Numbered from the stretch's first letter, positions 24,951-34,512 are shown. The stretch is DNA of 64,000 nt from Rhizobium sp. R711 (GCF_002211365.1 NZ_LOKZ01000039.1:62001-126000), one strand, 5' to 3'. Numbers and translations: made by a program. Notes: generated from the letters alone by a model not told the origin.

Positions 24951-26057
24951 TTATTTCTGTAATGACAGCGAGTAGCGGGTATGCCGACGTTCACCCGTAC
25001 GCGTGAGCGCACCGATCTCCACGAGCTGCTGTAGATCGCGTGTCGCTGTGGCGCGGGAAGTGTCTGTGATCGCGATGTAGTTTTCTGCACTTAGGCCCCC
25101 CTTGAAGCCTGCCGTGCCTTCCTTGAAGATGCGCGCGATTACCTTTTCCTGCCGCTCGTTCAGCCGGCCTCGAAAACGGTCGTAGAACTTTGCTTTCTGA
25201 ATGAAGAAATCTATGCGCTCAAGCGTCGCCCGTTGAGCCTGCAGGATAGTTTCCGAGAAAAAAATGATCCAATCTGTAATATCGAGTGTACGCTGGTGGC
25301 GCTCAAGTTGGGAATAGTAGGCCTTTCGGTTTTTCTCGATTGTGAAGGCGAGTGATATGAGACTTGGCTGCCCTATGTTTTGCGCCAGGGATTTCTCAGC
25401 GAGCGCGCGCCCAATTCGGCCGTTGCCATCCTCAAATGGATGTATGCTTTCAAAGTAAAGATGGCCAACCGCTGCGCGCGTTAAAGCTTGAAGTGGAGTT
25501 TGGTCGGTTGGTCCAGATTGATTGAACCATGCGATGAAGGTCTCCATCTCAGCTGCAATCTGGCGAGATGGGGGAGCCTCGAAATGGATTGTGGGCTTAT
25601 CCAATCGACCTGACACAATCTGCATGGCGTCTTCATGCTTGCGGTAAGCACCAACCGTTTCAATATATCGATTTCCGGCCATGAGCATTGAGTGCCAGTG
25701 GAACAGTTTCTCATGATGCAGCGGCCCCTGCCAGCTTCGGTGGACATCCGTCATCATCTCGGCGATCCCCCGTTCTTGGGGACGGATCTGTCTATCATCG
25801 CTATTGAGTCCGAACTGCTGGCGGAGTGATGATTGGATGCTTGCGCGGTCAAGAAACTCCCCCTCAATCTCCGAGGTCTTGATCGCTTCGTCGCTCAACA
25901 ATTCAATGAGAAGTTGGCTGCTGTCGTCCTCGTTGAAATGCCGAACAGCACCGATAACCTCGCCGGCGGACTGCAGGAATTTATGCTCCAATGGGACCAG
26001 GCTCGCAGCGTCGTACCTGAAGTTTGGCCAATCGGCGTTCTGCCAATTCCATTTCAT
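24951..26057 (-). CDS. Fic-family adenylyltransferase (second, divergent copy)
   Basis: 368 residues; HPFEDGNGR at 206-214 is the catalytic loop, and TSEIEG at 61-66 is the N-terminal inhibitory motif of self-controlled Fic proteins. The N-terminal 90 residues (MKWNWQNADWPNFRYDAASL) match the DUF4172 module of this subclass. The C-terminus (GLSAENYIAITDTSRATATRDLQQL) is a winged helix. It has little overall likeness to the Fic protein at 1126-2304 beyond the Fic core, so the two were acquired separately. It is divergent from recombinase copy 2, and a perfect 11-bp inverted repeat covers its start. Confidence 0.92.
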   Translation of the reverse strand: MKWNWQNADWPNFRYDAASLVPLEHKFLQSAGEVIGAVRHFNEDDSSQLLIELLSDEAIKTSEIEGEFLDRASIQSSLRQQFGLNSDDRQIRPQERGIAEMMTDVHRSWQGPLHHEKLFHWHSMLMAGNRYIETVGAYRKHEDAMQIVSGRLDKPTIHFEAPPSRQIAAEMETFIAWFNQSGPTDQTPLQALTRAAVGHLYFESIHPFEDGNGRIGRALAEKSLAQNIGQPSLISLAFTIEKNRKAYYSQLERHQRTLDITDWIIFFSETILQAQRATLERIDFFIQKAKFYDRFRGRLNERQEKVIARIFKEGTAGFKGGLSAENYIAITDTSRATATRDLQQLVEIGALTRTGERRHTRYSLSLQK

Positions 26058-26110
26058 GAGTTATAGCCAGCCTTTCTATAACTCATGACTATCGCCGTAA
26101 ATGAGTTATT
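26056..26110. promoter_or_regulatory. Operator-like inverted repeat at the start of the second Fic gene
   Basis: ATGAGTTATAG (26056-26066) and CTATAACTCAT (26076-26086) form a perfect 11-bp inverted repeat around nine bases. A third half-site, ATGAGTTATT, follows at 26101-26110. The first arm overlaps the Fic start codon, so a bound dimer would block expression. Self-binding through the Fic winged helix is a reasonable guess. Confidence 0.65.
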
Positions 26111-26182
26111 GCAAGCCTATCTATTGCTCAGCGCCACAATCTGCGGCCCCTTCGAGCAGCGGCGATCGATAGGCAACCACCT

Positions 26183-26256
26183 ACACATATTTTGTTAAAA
26201 GGTGCCCCTTATTTCCGCTCGCCCTCAGCATTGGTACCGAGAGAAACGGAATCAGC
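26183..26256 (+). repeat. Conserved leader of the recombinase gene, copy 2
   Basis: Aligns with 2473-2542 and 31444-31511: a T/A-rich block, CCGCTCGCCCTCAGCATTGG and GAGAGAAACGGAAT. The hairpin of copy 1 is imperfect here (CTCAGC against ACCGAG). Confidence 0.7.
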
Positions 26257-28616
26257 ATGACCAAAAAAGATCCTTCATCACCTCATTTTCAGCGAAAAAT
26301 TTCAGAATTCTGCGAACTGCGTCTCACGCCAATCGCCTCCAGGAGGGTGCTGGAGAAGATCAGGCCTTACCTGACCAGCTTGATCATCTATCGAAAGTCG
26401 CCTCCGGTCCTGAATGGTCATATCAACTGGACCACGATCGGTCAGGCCTGCGGTATCGAAGCTGAGCTAACAGCAGAATTGAAGAAGCAACTCCGGCCAG
26501 GCCTGGATGCAATAATCCGGTGGCTCGGTGCAACACCAGTGGCCGAAGACGCGTCACAATCAAAACCGCCTGTTCGCCCGGACAAGACGGCGACCGCCAG
26601 GAAGGCAACCTCCTCACCCTCAACCAGAAAGCCGCAACGCGCGACGACCGACGGTAGCTTTGCCCGATCTGCATCTGCGCAACGTGGGCCTGCACCAAAG
26701 CCGATCAGCCCTTTCCCAGAACCACTATTCGAAGCGACAGAAGATCCGGCAAGCTTTCAGGATGCGCTGGTCTATCACATGCGCCGCTTCGGCGACAGCT
26801 ATTGGCAACTCTACCGCGCCGTGGTTCATCTGAATGAGATTTTCGACAACAAGACACTGTTGTCCTGGATCCAGGGCGAGCGTGTCCCTCGATCCGTTGC
26901 AAGCTTCGATATTCTGCGCCGTATCGAGCGGCGCTATCGCCTTCCAGAAGGATATCTCAAAGAGAAGCTGCCGCATCAGGCGCGCTCGCTTTGTGCTCAC
27001 GATCTCGGCGATATCAACCCGGCTGAGCGGCGTTAGGATTTCACTGCACCTGCCGGAGGACTTCAACAGCCTGCCCTTCACCAAACGGGAGGAGATACTC
27101 GATTGGGTGCGCCGGGTGATCGTTTCCGGCTCGACGGAATATCGCCGCTACCAGTCGGCAGCCAGCAAGCAGCGATATGCCATCCGCTTTCCAGGCGTCA
27201 CCTATGGTGGCGGCTCGCTCTTATCTCGATCCTTGGCTTCGACGGTCGGCGCCAATCCGAACATATTGGCAGAACAAGACGATCCCGATCTGCTATCGGG
27301 CGTTGTCGATGCGCCACCGCGGCTTGCAATGGAAATGGCTGATCTCATTCGGTTCAAAACCTCGACGCTGACAGCGATCGGATTTCAGCGCAACGGTGTC
27401 TGGGGTGAGGAAACCGCATCTCAAAAGATCGGGCACCTCGGCCTGATGCTCGGCACACTAGCCGCCTCGCCAAACGGTGTCGTGAAAGGTCGCGGCGTGC
27501 CGGTCAGCCAGTTGAGCTTTGGCCTCCTCGTCTTCCCAGGTGTTTGGGACTGGTATCTACAATGGCGCGAAACAGCGCCGTGGCTTCTACACCAAGTGGG
27601 AAGAAGACATGCTGATGGTAGCGCAGGCTTTTACTCGCGCAGATGTAGGCTGGATTCGGCAGCATCCAGAGCTCTTGAAAAACGTCAGGCCAATCGAAGG
27701 TTTGGTTGAGCAGGAAGAGATCGATTTCGCTACCCGCGACTGGAACAGCGCCTGCGATGCGTTTCACCGGCATGCAGCAAATCGGTCCAAGGAGATCCAG
27801 CGAGTAATGCGCGTTCATCGCGATCCGTTCGAACCAATCATGTGCGTACTTGAAGCGGACAGTCCGCTGGCGGAATATCGCAAGATTACCGACGAGATCC
27901 TGAAACGCATGCCGGATGAAAGCCGATATCCACTGCCGGCGGCCGAAGCCGTCCGCTCATTCCTGTTGCTCCGTCTCGGACTGCATCTCGGGCTCAGACA
28001 AAAGAACCTTCGCCAGTTGCGTGTCTGCCCACGCGGGCATCACCCGACATCGGAACGTCGACTTGAAGACATGAAATGCGGCGAGCTGCGCTGGAGTGAC
28101 CGCGACAACGGTTGGGAAGTCCTGATCCCATCTGCGGCATTTAAGAACTCCGGCTCATCCTTCTTTGGCCAGAAGCCATTTCGGTTGATCCTTCCGGACC
28201 TGCTTGGCCTCTACAAATATCTCGATGCTTACATCGATCGCCATCGCGGTGCCCTGCTGGGTGGTGCGAAAGATCCTCGTACCCTCTTCGTCAAAACGGT
28301 GAAAACGACGAGTTTCGATGCGGCTTACAACTCCACCACTTTCTATGAAGCTTGGCGAACTGTGATTCAGCGTTACGGGATCTACAACCCGTACACTGGA
28401 CGAGGTGCGATCAAAGGCTTGCTGCCGTATGGGCCACACAATCTGCGCGACATTCTCGCAACTCACATATTGAAGCAGACAGGATCATACGAGCAGGCGA
28501 GTTATGCTATCCAGGACACACCGGATGTCGTGCAGCAGCACTATGGTCGCTTCCTGCCGCAGGACGAGGCAGCTCTGGCCGCTAAGATCCTCAATCAAGT
28601 ATGGGAAGCGGCATAA
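26257..28616 (+). pseudogene. Large tyrosine recombinase, frameshifted, copy 2
   Basis: Second full-length copy, with the intact N-terminus (MTKKDPSSPHFQRKISEF, then IIYRKSPPVLNGHINWTTIG) and intact C-terminus (PHNLRDILATHILKQTGSYE to VVQQHYGRFLPQDEAALA). One extra base near 27033 creates a TAG. Another extra base near 27568, in a run reading GAAACAG where copy 1 has GAGCAG, shifts the frame again. The lesions differ from those of copy 1, so both descend from an intact ancestor and an undamaged protein of about 786 residues can be reconstructed. It lies divergent from the second Fic gene. Confidence 0.8.
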
Positions 28617-28672
28617 GGCGGACTGAGCCGTCCAGCTCGGATGTGAGGAGCATTTCGCATTCGTCAGTCCTC

Positions 28673-29063
28673 TCAGTCACTTGGCCGCCTGGTATCAGCT
28701 AAGTGTCCGGTTGCGGATTGCCAGCCGTCCACCAGAGTGGCAATGGCTGCCTCCAGCGGCGCCGATCCGACCTTTTCTGGCACCAGAAGTCCATCGATCG
28801 CGAGAAGGGTGGTGCCGTGAATGAGCACCCATGCGGCGGTCGCCGTCCCCTGACTGGCCGCTTGCGAATGGTGCCGGCAGCCTGACCGCGTCCGAGCATG
28901 TCCAGCACTACCTCGAATACAGCGAGCGCCCTTTGATCGAGATGCATTCCGACGGCCCGCCCCTCCTCCGGGCTGAACATGAGGCGATATAGGGCCGGGT
29001 TGTCGGTTCCGAACGCGACATATGCCAGAGATATCGGAGTGATTTCCTCGAGCAGAGATCGAA
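28673..29063 (-). pseudogene. TetR-family regulator, C-terminal fragment
   Basis: The minus strand reads ITPISLAYVAFGTDNPALYR and LMFSPEE, then ALAVFEVVLDMLGRGQAAG. After a frame change near 28855 it reads AAWVLIHGTTLLAIDGLLVP and a stop. This is the ligand-binding half of a TetR regulator of the WHG/TetR_C_33 kind. The DNA-binding half is absent: the gene is cut at about 29065 where IS66 sequence begins. Confidence 0.6.
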
Positions 29064-29065
29064 GG

Positions 29066-29578
29066 GGCTATCTGGACCTTTGCGGAAATCGACGGGATGA
29101 CTGGCCAAAAAGACCTTCGCACCAGCGGGGATCATGCAGACCGCACCGCGCGGATCAGCCTGACGAGATGGGGCTCGTCGATCCCGACATTCACGCGGAT
29201 CACTGCGTCGCCGATCATGATGTCCGCGGTAGAGGTTTCGCCCCGAGCCGTATCAACAACAGCCTCCGCTTTCAGTCGGGCATTGCGCCGCCATGTGAAC
29301 AGCTGCGAGGGGTCGATCCCTATGCGCCTTGCCACCGCCGAAACGCTCGCACCCGGCTCCATGCTTTCGGCTACCGCCTGAGCCTTGAACTCATCTGACC
29401 AGCGTCGAACCTCTCGCGGCGCGCCCTCCAGGCGACCCGCAACGGCTTCGATCATATGGAACGTTCTATGTTCGGACATAGCTTCAGACATCGCAATCCA
29501 TACCAAGCTCATTCCCTGAGCTCACATGAATAAGCGCGATGCCTTGCTATCGCCAGACGGGGTCAATGCACCGCTTAC
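29066..29578 (-). mobile_element. IS66-family remnant, one end preserved
   Basis: GTAAGCGGTGCATTGACCCC, read leftwards from 29578 on the minus strand, is an IS66-type terminal repeat. Inside follow the intact first gene (tnpA) and the first 20 or so codons of tnpB (MIPAGAKVFLASHPVDFRKG, ending near 29075). The rest of tnpB, the large transposase tnpC and the other end are missing. The break joins directly to a TetR fragment, so a deletion removed most of the element. Confidence 0.85.
29132..29491 (-). CDS. tnpA: IS66 TnpA accessory protein
   Basis: About 119 residues (frame open to 29512; the internal ATG at 29491 gives MSEAMSEHRTFHMIEAV). RRWSDEFKAQAVAESMEPG and VSAVARRIGIDPSQLFTWRR form the helix-turn-helix of the IS66 first open reading frame. 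Its stop overlaps the tnpB start by four bases, as usual in IS66. It is intact but useless without the transposase. Confidence 0.85.
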   Translation of the reverse strand: MSEAMSEHRTFHMIEAVAGRLEGAPREVRRWSDEFKAQAVAESMEPGASVSAVARRIGIDPSQLFTWRRNARLKAEAVVDTARGETSTADIMIGDAVIRVNVGIDEPHLVRLIRAVRSA

Positions 29579-29712
29579 AATGCAGCCGAGCTAATTGTCG
29601 TCCAGGAGGTGCCGTCGTCAGAATTGTTGGAGATGCCCTTTGGCAGGCGTGAAGATGCGCGAGGAGAACCAGCAGGCTAGGACAGAGTTTCGTCACGCTC
29701 GGCCGGACGGCC

Positions 29713-30966
29713 TCAGCCCGCACACGTGCCAAGGATCGGTGTCATCAGACGCACATGAGTATCGATACGCTCGAGAACTTTCTCCGGAACGACGTTCCGT
29801 TCCGGCAGTAACCACCAAAGTTCGTTCACGCGCTCGACCGTGTCGATCACCGCCTGGAATACGGCCGCTTCCGGCAAGCGCGCGCGATTGGCGAACGCTT
29901 TCCAGCGCTGCACGTTCATCGCCTTGAATGGTCGATCGCCGGCGAGCGACAGAGCCATGGCATCCGCAGGGATGTAAGGAACTGTCGAGAGCATATCGTA
30001 GACAGGCGCGAGTTGCGGTTTGTCGCCAGCCTCGCGATAGATCAATGACCAGTTCTTCAGGTGCATGTCGCCATTGCCGGTTATAGCAGCCAGAGCCAGC
30101 CGGCGGACGAACTCGAGCGCGGCGGTGGACGAAACGGCAACGTTCAAGGCTGTAGCGATATCTTGATAGGCGGCTCCTTCGTACTTCCGCGAAGGATAGA
30201 CGCCGAACACCTGTGCGAAATCTTCGATATGGATCCGCTCGCCGCCTTCGCCACGATCGAAGCGTTTGACGAGCAGGACTTTTCCGTCCGACAGCGTCTC
30301 GAACTCTTTTGGAATACCCTCGAACTCCGATTGCTCAACGAGTTCACGTTCCGGAACCTCCATGCCGATCGCTTCAGCCAATGCAAGATTGGCATATTCG
30401 TTTTCCGACACGCCAGGAAACGAGGTAGATGGAAACTTGGCGACATACGCCCCCTGATCGTCGCCAAGCGGTAACGTCAGTCCACCGCCCTTCCCCGTGT
30501 TCTTGATGACCGAAAGCTTCATCTGAACGCCGGCGAGCGAAAATCGGGCTTTCGGCTTGGGAGCGGCCGGGTTGTCAAAACGCACAACCGTTCTGTCACT
30601 CGGCATGACGCGGACTGCACCCGGCAGATCCGACCCGAGCGCGACGAGCAGGTCGAAATCGTTTCCCGCGCGAACACTCCCCGCGTGGTGTTTCTCCATC
30701 GCCTCGCGCAGCTTGTTTTCGGGGAGCAGATTGGCAAAGAACGCTGGCAGCGCTCTGGCAACGGGTTTCGGGTCCTTGCGCAAGCCGCCTGTGGACGCGC
30801 GGAACGACAGGCTGAGCACCGGAAAGCCGCCGGTTGCGCGATAGCTCTCCTCGAAGCTGAAGGCGTTGAAGTCGCCGGGCGTCCTAACGATCGTGCCGAC
30901 TTTCGCGTCGTTCAGCAGCACGTCAAGCGACGAAATGGATCTCGGATCAGAAGAAGCCTCAGACAT
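29713..30966 (-). CDS. hipA: HipA-family Ser/Thr kinase toxin
   Basis: About 417 residues from ATG 30966, which has GGGGATGAGA upstream; the frame is open to 31038. The HipA N-terminal subdomain (LDVLLNDAKVGTI) is followed by the kinase: ARFSLAGVQMKLSV, GAYVAKFPST, the catalytic loop GNGDMHLKNWSL and the metal-binding YDMLST. HipA phosphorylates aminoacyl-tRNA synthetases (GltX in E. coli) and drives dormancy; related toxins vary in target. It overlaps hipB by eight bases. On the other side of hipB lies a scrap of the same recombinase unit that accompanies the Fic genes. Confidence 0.93.
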   Translation of the reverse strand: MSEASSDPRSISSLDVLLNDAKVGTIVRTPGDFNAFSFEESYRATGGFPVLSLSFRASTGGLRKDPKPVARALPAFFANLLPENKLREAMEKHHAGSVRAGNDFDLLVALGSDLPGAVRVMPSDRTVVRFDNPAAPKPKARFSLAGVQMKLSVIKNTGKGGGLTLPLGDDQGAYVAKFPSTSFPGVSENEYANLALAEAIGMEVPERELVEQSEFEGIPKEFETLSDGKVLLVKRFDRGEGGERIHIEDFAQVFGVYPSRKYEGAAYQDIATALNVAVSSTAALEFVRRLALAAITGNGDMHLKNWSLIYREAGDKPQLAPVYDMLSTVPYIPADAMALSLAGDRPFKAMNVQRWKAFANRARLPEAAVFQAVIDTVERVNELWWLLPERNVVPEKVLERIDTHVRLMTPILGTCAG

Positions 30967-31273
30967 TCTCATCCCCGTCTGGATGAGCAATGAATGCCGG
31001 GAGATCGTCGAGATCGTCATGCGGCCGCAGCAGCACATCGACGGCCGGAACCATCGCCTGCGGTATGAGCATCAATTCAAGCCCGAGTGCGCGGGCGATG
31101 TTGATCAGGGTCGTCGTGCGCGCTGCACTGCTTCCGGCTTCGATCTCACGATAGCGGGGACGCGATATACCAGCGAGGTCGGCAACCTGCTCCTGTGTTA
31201 GTTGCTTGCCTTTACGAGTAGCCTTCAGCAGTTGCCCGATTTCCAGCAGGGCATCTGACTCAGATCGTGCCAT
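30959..31273 (-). CDS. hipB: HipB-type antitoxin, HTH (XRE family)
   Basis: 104 residues. LEIGQLLKATRKGKQLTQEQ then VADLAGISRPRYREIEAG is a canonical lambda-Cro/XRE helix-turn-helix, with the hydrophobic TTLINIARALGLELMLIP dimer strand of HipB. It should bind HipA and repress the operon. A GGATCA-N12-TGATCC inverted repeat lies upstream. Confidence 0.92.
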   Translation of the reverse strand: MARSESDALLEIGQLLKATRKGKQLTQEQVADLAGISRPRYREIEAGSSAARTTTLINIARALGLELMLIPQAMVPAVDVLLRPHDDLDDLPAFIAHPDGDENV

Positions 31274-31356
31274 ACTACCTACCCAACCATTATCCTTGGA
31301 ATAGGGCGGTTTATCTCAAAATTACTGGCGTCGGTCAACGAAAAAGACATAAATAG

Positions 31357-31380
31357 GGATCATTTTTTATAATTTGATCC
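31357..31380. promoter_or_regulatory. Inverted repeat upstream of hipBA
   Basis: GGATCA (31357-31362) and TGATCC (31375-31380) flank an AT-rich 12-base centre, about 84 bases upstream of hipB. Position and symmetry suit an operator, though E. coli HipB sites have another consensus. Confidence 0.4.
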
Positions 31381-31443
31381 TTTTATATATCATTCATGCT
31401 GTTATTCAAATGGCCACGCCACAGCTAGCGAGTCCTACCCATC

Positions 31444-31541
31444 ATACATGCTTTGTTAAAGGCAGACCCCTATTCCCGCTCGCCCTCGGCACTGGTGCCA
31501 GAGAGAAACGGAATGAGCATGCCCAAACACGATCTTTCGCG
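31444..31541 (+). repeat. Third copy of the recombinase leader with the first codons only
   Basis: CCCGCTCGCCCTCGGCACTG and GAGAGAAACGGAAT repeat the leaders at 2473 and 26183. They are followed by ATG 31512 and codons for MSMPKHDLS, matching the other starts (MSMSKNDLS, MTKKDPS). After that the match ends and a stop follows, so all but the first 9 or so codons has been deleted. It faces away from hipBA just as the long copies face away from the Fic genes. The rest of 31545-31825 shows no gene. Confidence 0.75.
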
Positions 31542-31825
31542 ATATCGGAGGTGAATCACGCTTCGATCGCTGAGAAAACCGAAATCTGAAATCGCAAGGA
31601 AACAGATCGAAAAACATTCGTTTCTTGCGATATCGATTACTGGGAAGCGTCCAATATACGCGAAATATCAATCGCTTCCGGATACTTCACGGCCGACTAA
31701 AGAATGGCCACTGAACGTACGTGCCTCGTCAGGCGCGAGTCACCCCTTGAGGCTGCGCACGGCGATCTCGCCGAGCTTCGTGCCCGTGCACAGCGTTTAA
31801 ACCCGTGTGGCGTGGTTCAACGGAT

Positions 31826-32851
31826 CTAGTCCTGATTGGCAACCATTGGCAATGAACCCTCGTCGTGAAGGCGGGCGTCGGTCTGTCGGGCTGCGGCCAC
31901 GAGACGTCGTTGTGCCCGGATTGCATGCCATTGCTGGTCGATCAGGACGCCGATCAGGATCACACCGCCCATAACGGCAAAATTCAGCGACGACGGGATG
32001 CCGAGCAGGTTCACGAGGTTCTGCAACTCCTGGAGCAAAACGGTACCGAGCACGACGCCGATGATCGATCCCTCACCGCCGCGCAGTGAAAATCCGCCAA
32101 GCACGGCAGCGGCAATAGCGTAGAGTTCGTAGAACTGCCCGTGGCTTGCTGGTGAAATCGAGCGCGTGTACATGGCAAAATAGATCGCCGAAAGCGCAGT
32201 GAGCAATCCGCAGATGATGTAGGCCGACATGATCATGCGACCCGTGCGAATGCCGCAATAGCGGGCTGCCTCCTCGTTCTTGCCGATTGCGTAAAGATAG
32301 CGCCCGAATACGGAGCGATGCAGCACCACCCACATGATCACAGTAATGATGGTGAGCGCGATAAAGGTGTTTGGAACGCCGTAGAGCCGGCCCGCCGTCA
32401 GAAATTCGAGGTCAGGGAAATTCTGGCCGAAGGCAAATCCCGCCGTCCCGTCGGCGGTATAGAACCGTGCAGCCCCACGATAGATCAGCAAGCCGCATAA
32501 CGTCACGACGAAGGGCTGCAGAACCAGCCTGGTAATCAGCCACCCATGAATGGCACCGATGAGCGCGCCAAGCACGAGGATGAGCGGCAGCGCCAACATC
32601 CAGGACATATCCTCCACCGCAATGAAATCGATGAACAGGACACCGAGAAGCGCGACGAGCGAGCCGACGGAAAGCTCGATACCGCCTGTAATAATGACAA
32701 AGGCCTGGCCGATCGAAAGAATGCCAAACAGGCCAATCAGGTTGGCAGTGTTCGCCAGATTGATCGGCAGCAAGAATCGCGGATTGATGATGGCGACGAC
32801 GATGCCGACGACGACGATCAAAAGCAGCAATCCAAGGTCTTTCTTGATCAT
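31826..32851 (-). CDS. Ribose-type ABC transporter permease (RbsC-like)
   Basis: 341 residues with eight to ten membrane helices and the family segments INPRFLLPINLANTANLIGL, AFVIITGGIELSVGSLVAL and YRGAARFYTADGTAG, then YAIAAAVLGGFSLRGGEGS, the loop that meets the ATPase. It belongs to the CUT2 class of sugar importers. It is last in an operon with the ATPase (32895-34433) and the binding protein (34513-35478). A single permease gene implies a homodimer. Confidence 0.9.
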   Translation of the reverse strand: MIKKDLGLLLLIVVVGIVVAIINPRFLLPINLANTANLIGLFGILSIGQAFVIITGGIELSVGSLVALLGVLFIDFIAVEDMSWMLALPLILVLGALIGAIHGWLITRLVLQPFVVTLCGLLIYRGAARFYTADGTAGFAFGQNFPDLEFLTAGRLYGVPNTFIALTIITVIMWVVLHRSVFGRYLYAIGKNEEAARYCGIRTGRMIMSAYIICGLLTALSAIYFAMYTRSISPASHGQFYELYAIAAAVLGGFSLRGGEGSIIGVVLGTVLLQELQNLVNLLGIPSSLNFAVMGGVILIGVLIDQQWHAIRAQRRLVAAARQTDARLHDEGSLPMVANQD

Positions 32852-32894
32852 TCGAGATCCGTTCCCCGAAACCTGTTCATGGTGGCCGCGGCCG

Positions 32895-34433
32895 CTATTT
32901 TACGCTCTTGCCGACGGCAAGCAAAAGAACGCTTTCCTGGCTGAAGTCGTCCTCTTCCAAAATCCCGGCGATCTGACCCTCATGCATGACAGCGATGCGA
33001 TCAGAAACGCCAATCACCTCTTCCATATCGCTCGAGATCATCAGGATGGCGACGCCAGCATCAGCAAGGGACCGCATCAGCCCGTAGATTTCGTTCTTCG
33101 CCCCGATATCGATGCCGCGTGTCGGCTCGTCAAAGATCATCACCTTCGGGCTCATCGACAGCCATTTGGCAAGCACCACCTTCTGCTGATTGCCACCCGA
33201 CAAAGTGCCGGTCCGGGTCGAAACGGAAGGTGCCTTGATGCCAAGGCGAAGGCGTTGCTTCTCGGCCGTCGCCGTTTCTCGGTCGGCCGAGAGCATGTGG
33301 CGATTGGCAAGCTTGGGAAGATCGGCAAGTGTGATATTTTGGGCAATCGGGAAATCGAGGAGAATGCCGTTGCGCTTGCGGTCCTCGGGCACCAGAAAAA
33401 TCCCGCGAGCGACGGCCTCACGCGCGGAAGCGACGACAATTTGATGGCCGTCCTGCAGAATGGTTCCGCCGTAACTCCGGTCAATGCCGAAGAGCACCCT
33501 TGCGAGTTCGGTGCGCCCCGAGCCGACAAGGCCGGCAAGCCCGAGGATTTCTCCATACCGGATGTCCAGATCAACAGGTCGGGATGGATAGGCCGCGGTA
33601 CGCACGCTGCTTGCTGCCAGCGCAACGGAGCCGGGCGCGCGCTGCGGCTTCGCCGTGCGTGCCGCAAGCACCCTGCCAATCATCAGCTTGACCATCTGAT
33701 CGTGGCCAATCTCGGCCTTGGCTAGCGTGCCGGCGAGCGTGCCATCGCGTAGAACGACGACGCGGTCGGCAACGCGCTCGACCTCATGCAGGCGATGCGA
33801 GATGAAAATGACACTGATGCCATCCGCTTTCAGGGATTTGATTATGCTCAAAAGCCGCTCGGTTTCGGCCAACGGAAGGCTGGATGTGGGCTCATCGAAG
33901 ATGACGAGCCTCGCATTGATCGACAATGCCTTGGCGATTTCCACCATCTGCTGCTCGGCAAGCGAAAGCGACGCCACGGGAGTGTCGGCGGAAAAATGCG
34001 CCCCTACGCGCTTCAGAAGCGGCCTTACCATCTGCCGCAGTCGATCACGATCGACGAGCTTGAGAGGTCCCTTCAACGGCTCGCGGCCTAGGAAGATATT
34101 GGCGGCGACGTCGAGGTTTTCGAAGAGATTGAGTTCCTGATGGACGAAAGCGATACCCGACGAGATGCTCGATTCGACACTGAGCGACTGAAGCTCCGTC
34201 CCGTCGAGCAGGATCGTGCCGCGGTCGGGCGCGATCACGCCGCCGAGGATCTTCATGAGCGTCGATTTTCCTGCCCCGTTCTCGCCGACGAGGCCAATGA
34301 CTTCGCCGGGCATGATGTCCAGTGAAAGGCCGTCAAGTGCGACAACGCCCGGATAAGTCTTTCCGACACCGGAAAGAGAAAGGAACGGTGTCGTGCACAC
34401 GTCTGTTGAGGGAATGTCGGAGCTGTAGTTCAT
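32895..34433 (-). CDS. Ribose-type ABC transporter ATPase with two nucleotide-binding domains
   Basis: About 512 residues from ATG 34433 (frame open to 34472). The first domain has Walker A GENGAGKSTLMK, signature LSLAEQQMVEIAKAL and Walker B LVIFDEPTSSL. The second has the degenerate Walker A VGSGRTEL, LSGGNQQKVVLAKWL and VMIFDEPTRGIDIGAK. This tandem, with a weakened second site, is characteristic of RbsA/XylG/AraG proteins. It powers uptake of the sugar delivered by the upstream-encoded binding protein. Confidence 0.93.
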   Translation of the reverse strand: MNYSSDIPSTDVCTTPFLSLSGVGKTYPGVVALDGLSLDIMPGEVIGLVGENGAGKSTLMKILGGVIAPDRGTILLDGTELQSLSVESSISSGIAFVHQELNLFENLDVAANIFLGREPLKGPLKLVDRDRLRQMVRPLLKRVGAHFSADTPVASLSLAEQQMVEIAKALSINARLVIFDEPTSSLPLAETERLLSIIKSLKADGISVIFISHRLHEVERVADRVVVLRDGTLAGTLAKAEIGHDQMVKLMIGRVLAARTAKPQRAPGSVALAASSVRTAAYPSRPVDLDIRYGEILGLAGLVGSGRTELARVLFGIDRSYGGTILQDGHQIVVASAREAVARGIFLVPEDRKRNGILLDFPIAQNITLADLPKLANRHMLSADRETATAEKQRLRLGIKAPSVSTRTGTLSGGNQQKVVLAKWLSMSPKVMIFDEPTRGIDIGAKNEIYGLMRSLADAGVAILMISSDMEEVIGVSDRIAVMHEGQIAGILEEDDFSQESVLLLAVGKSVK

Positions 34434-34474
34434 TGCCGGTCCATGGCTGCTGATGCTGTCGGCATGAAACATTG

Positions 34475-34506
34475 CTCGCGGCGGCGACTGGTGCCGCCGC
34501 CGCGAG
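34475..34506 (-). promoter_or_regulatory. Strong intergenic hairpin between binding-protein and ATPase genes
   Basis: CTCGCGGCGGCG (34475-34486) pairs over 12 bp with CGCCGCCGCGAG (34495-34506) around an 8-base loop. It has no U-tract, so it is more likely an mRNA-stabilising or attenuating structure than a full terminator. Such hairpins commonly allow the binding protein to be made in excess over the membrane parts. Confidence 0.7.
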
Positions 34507-34512
34507 GAGGGA

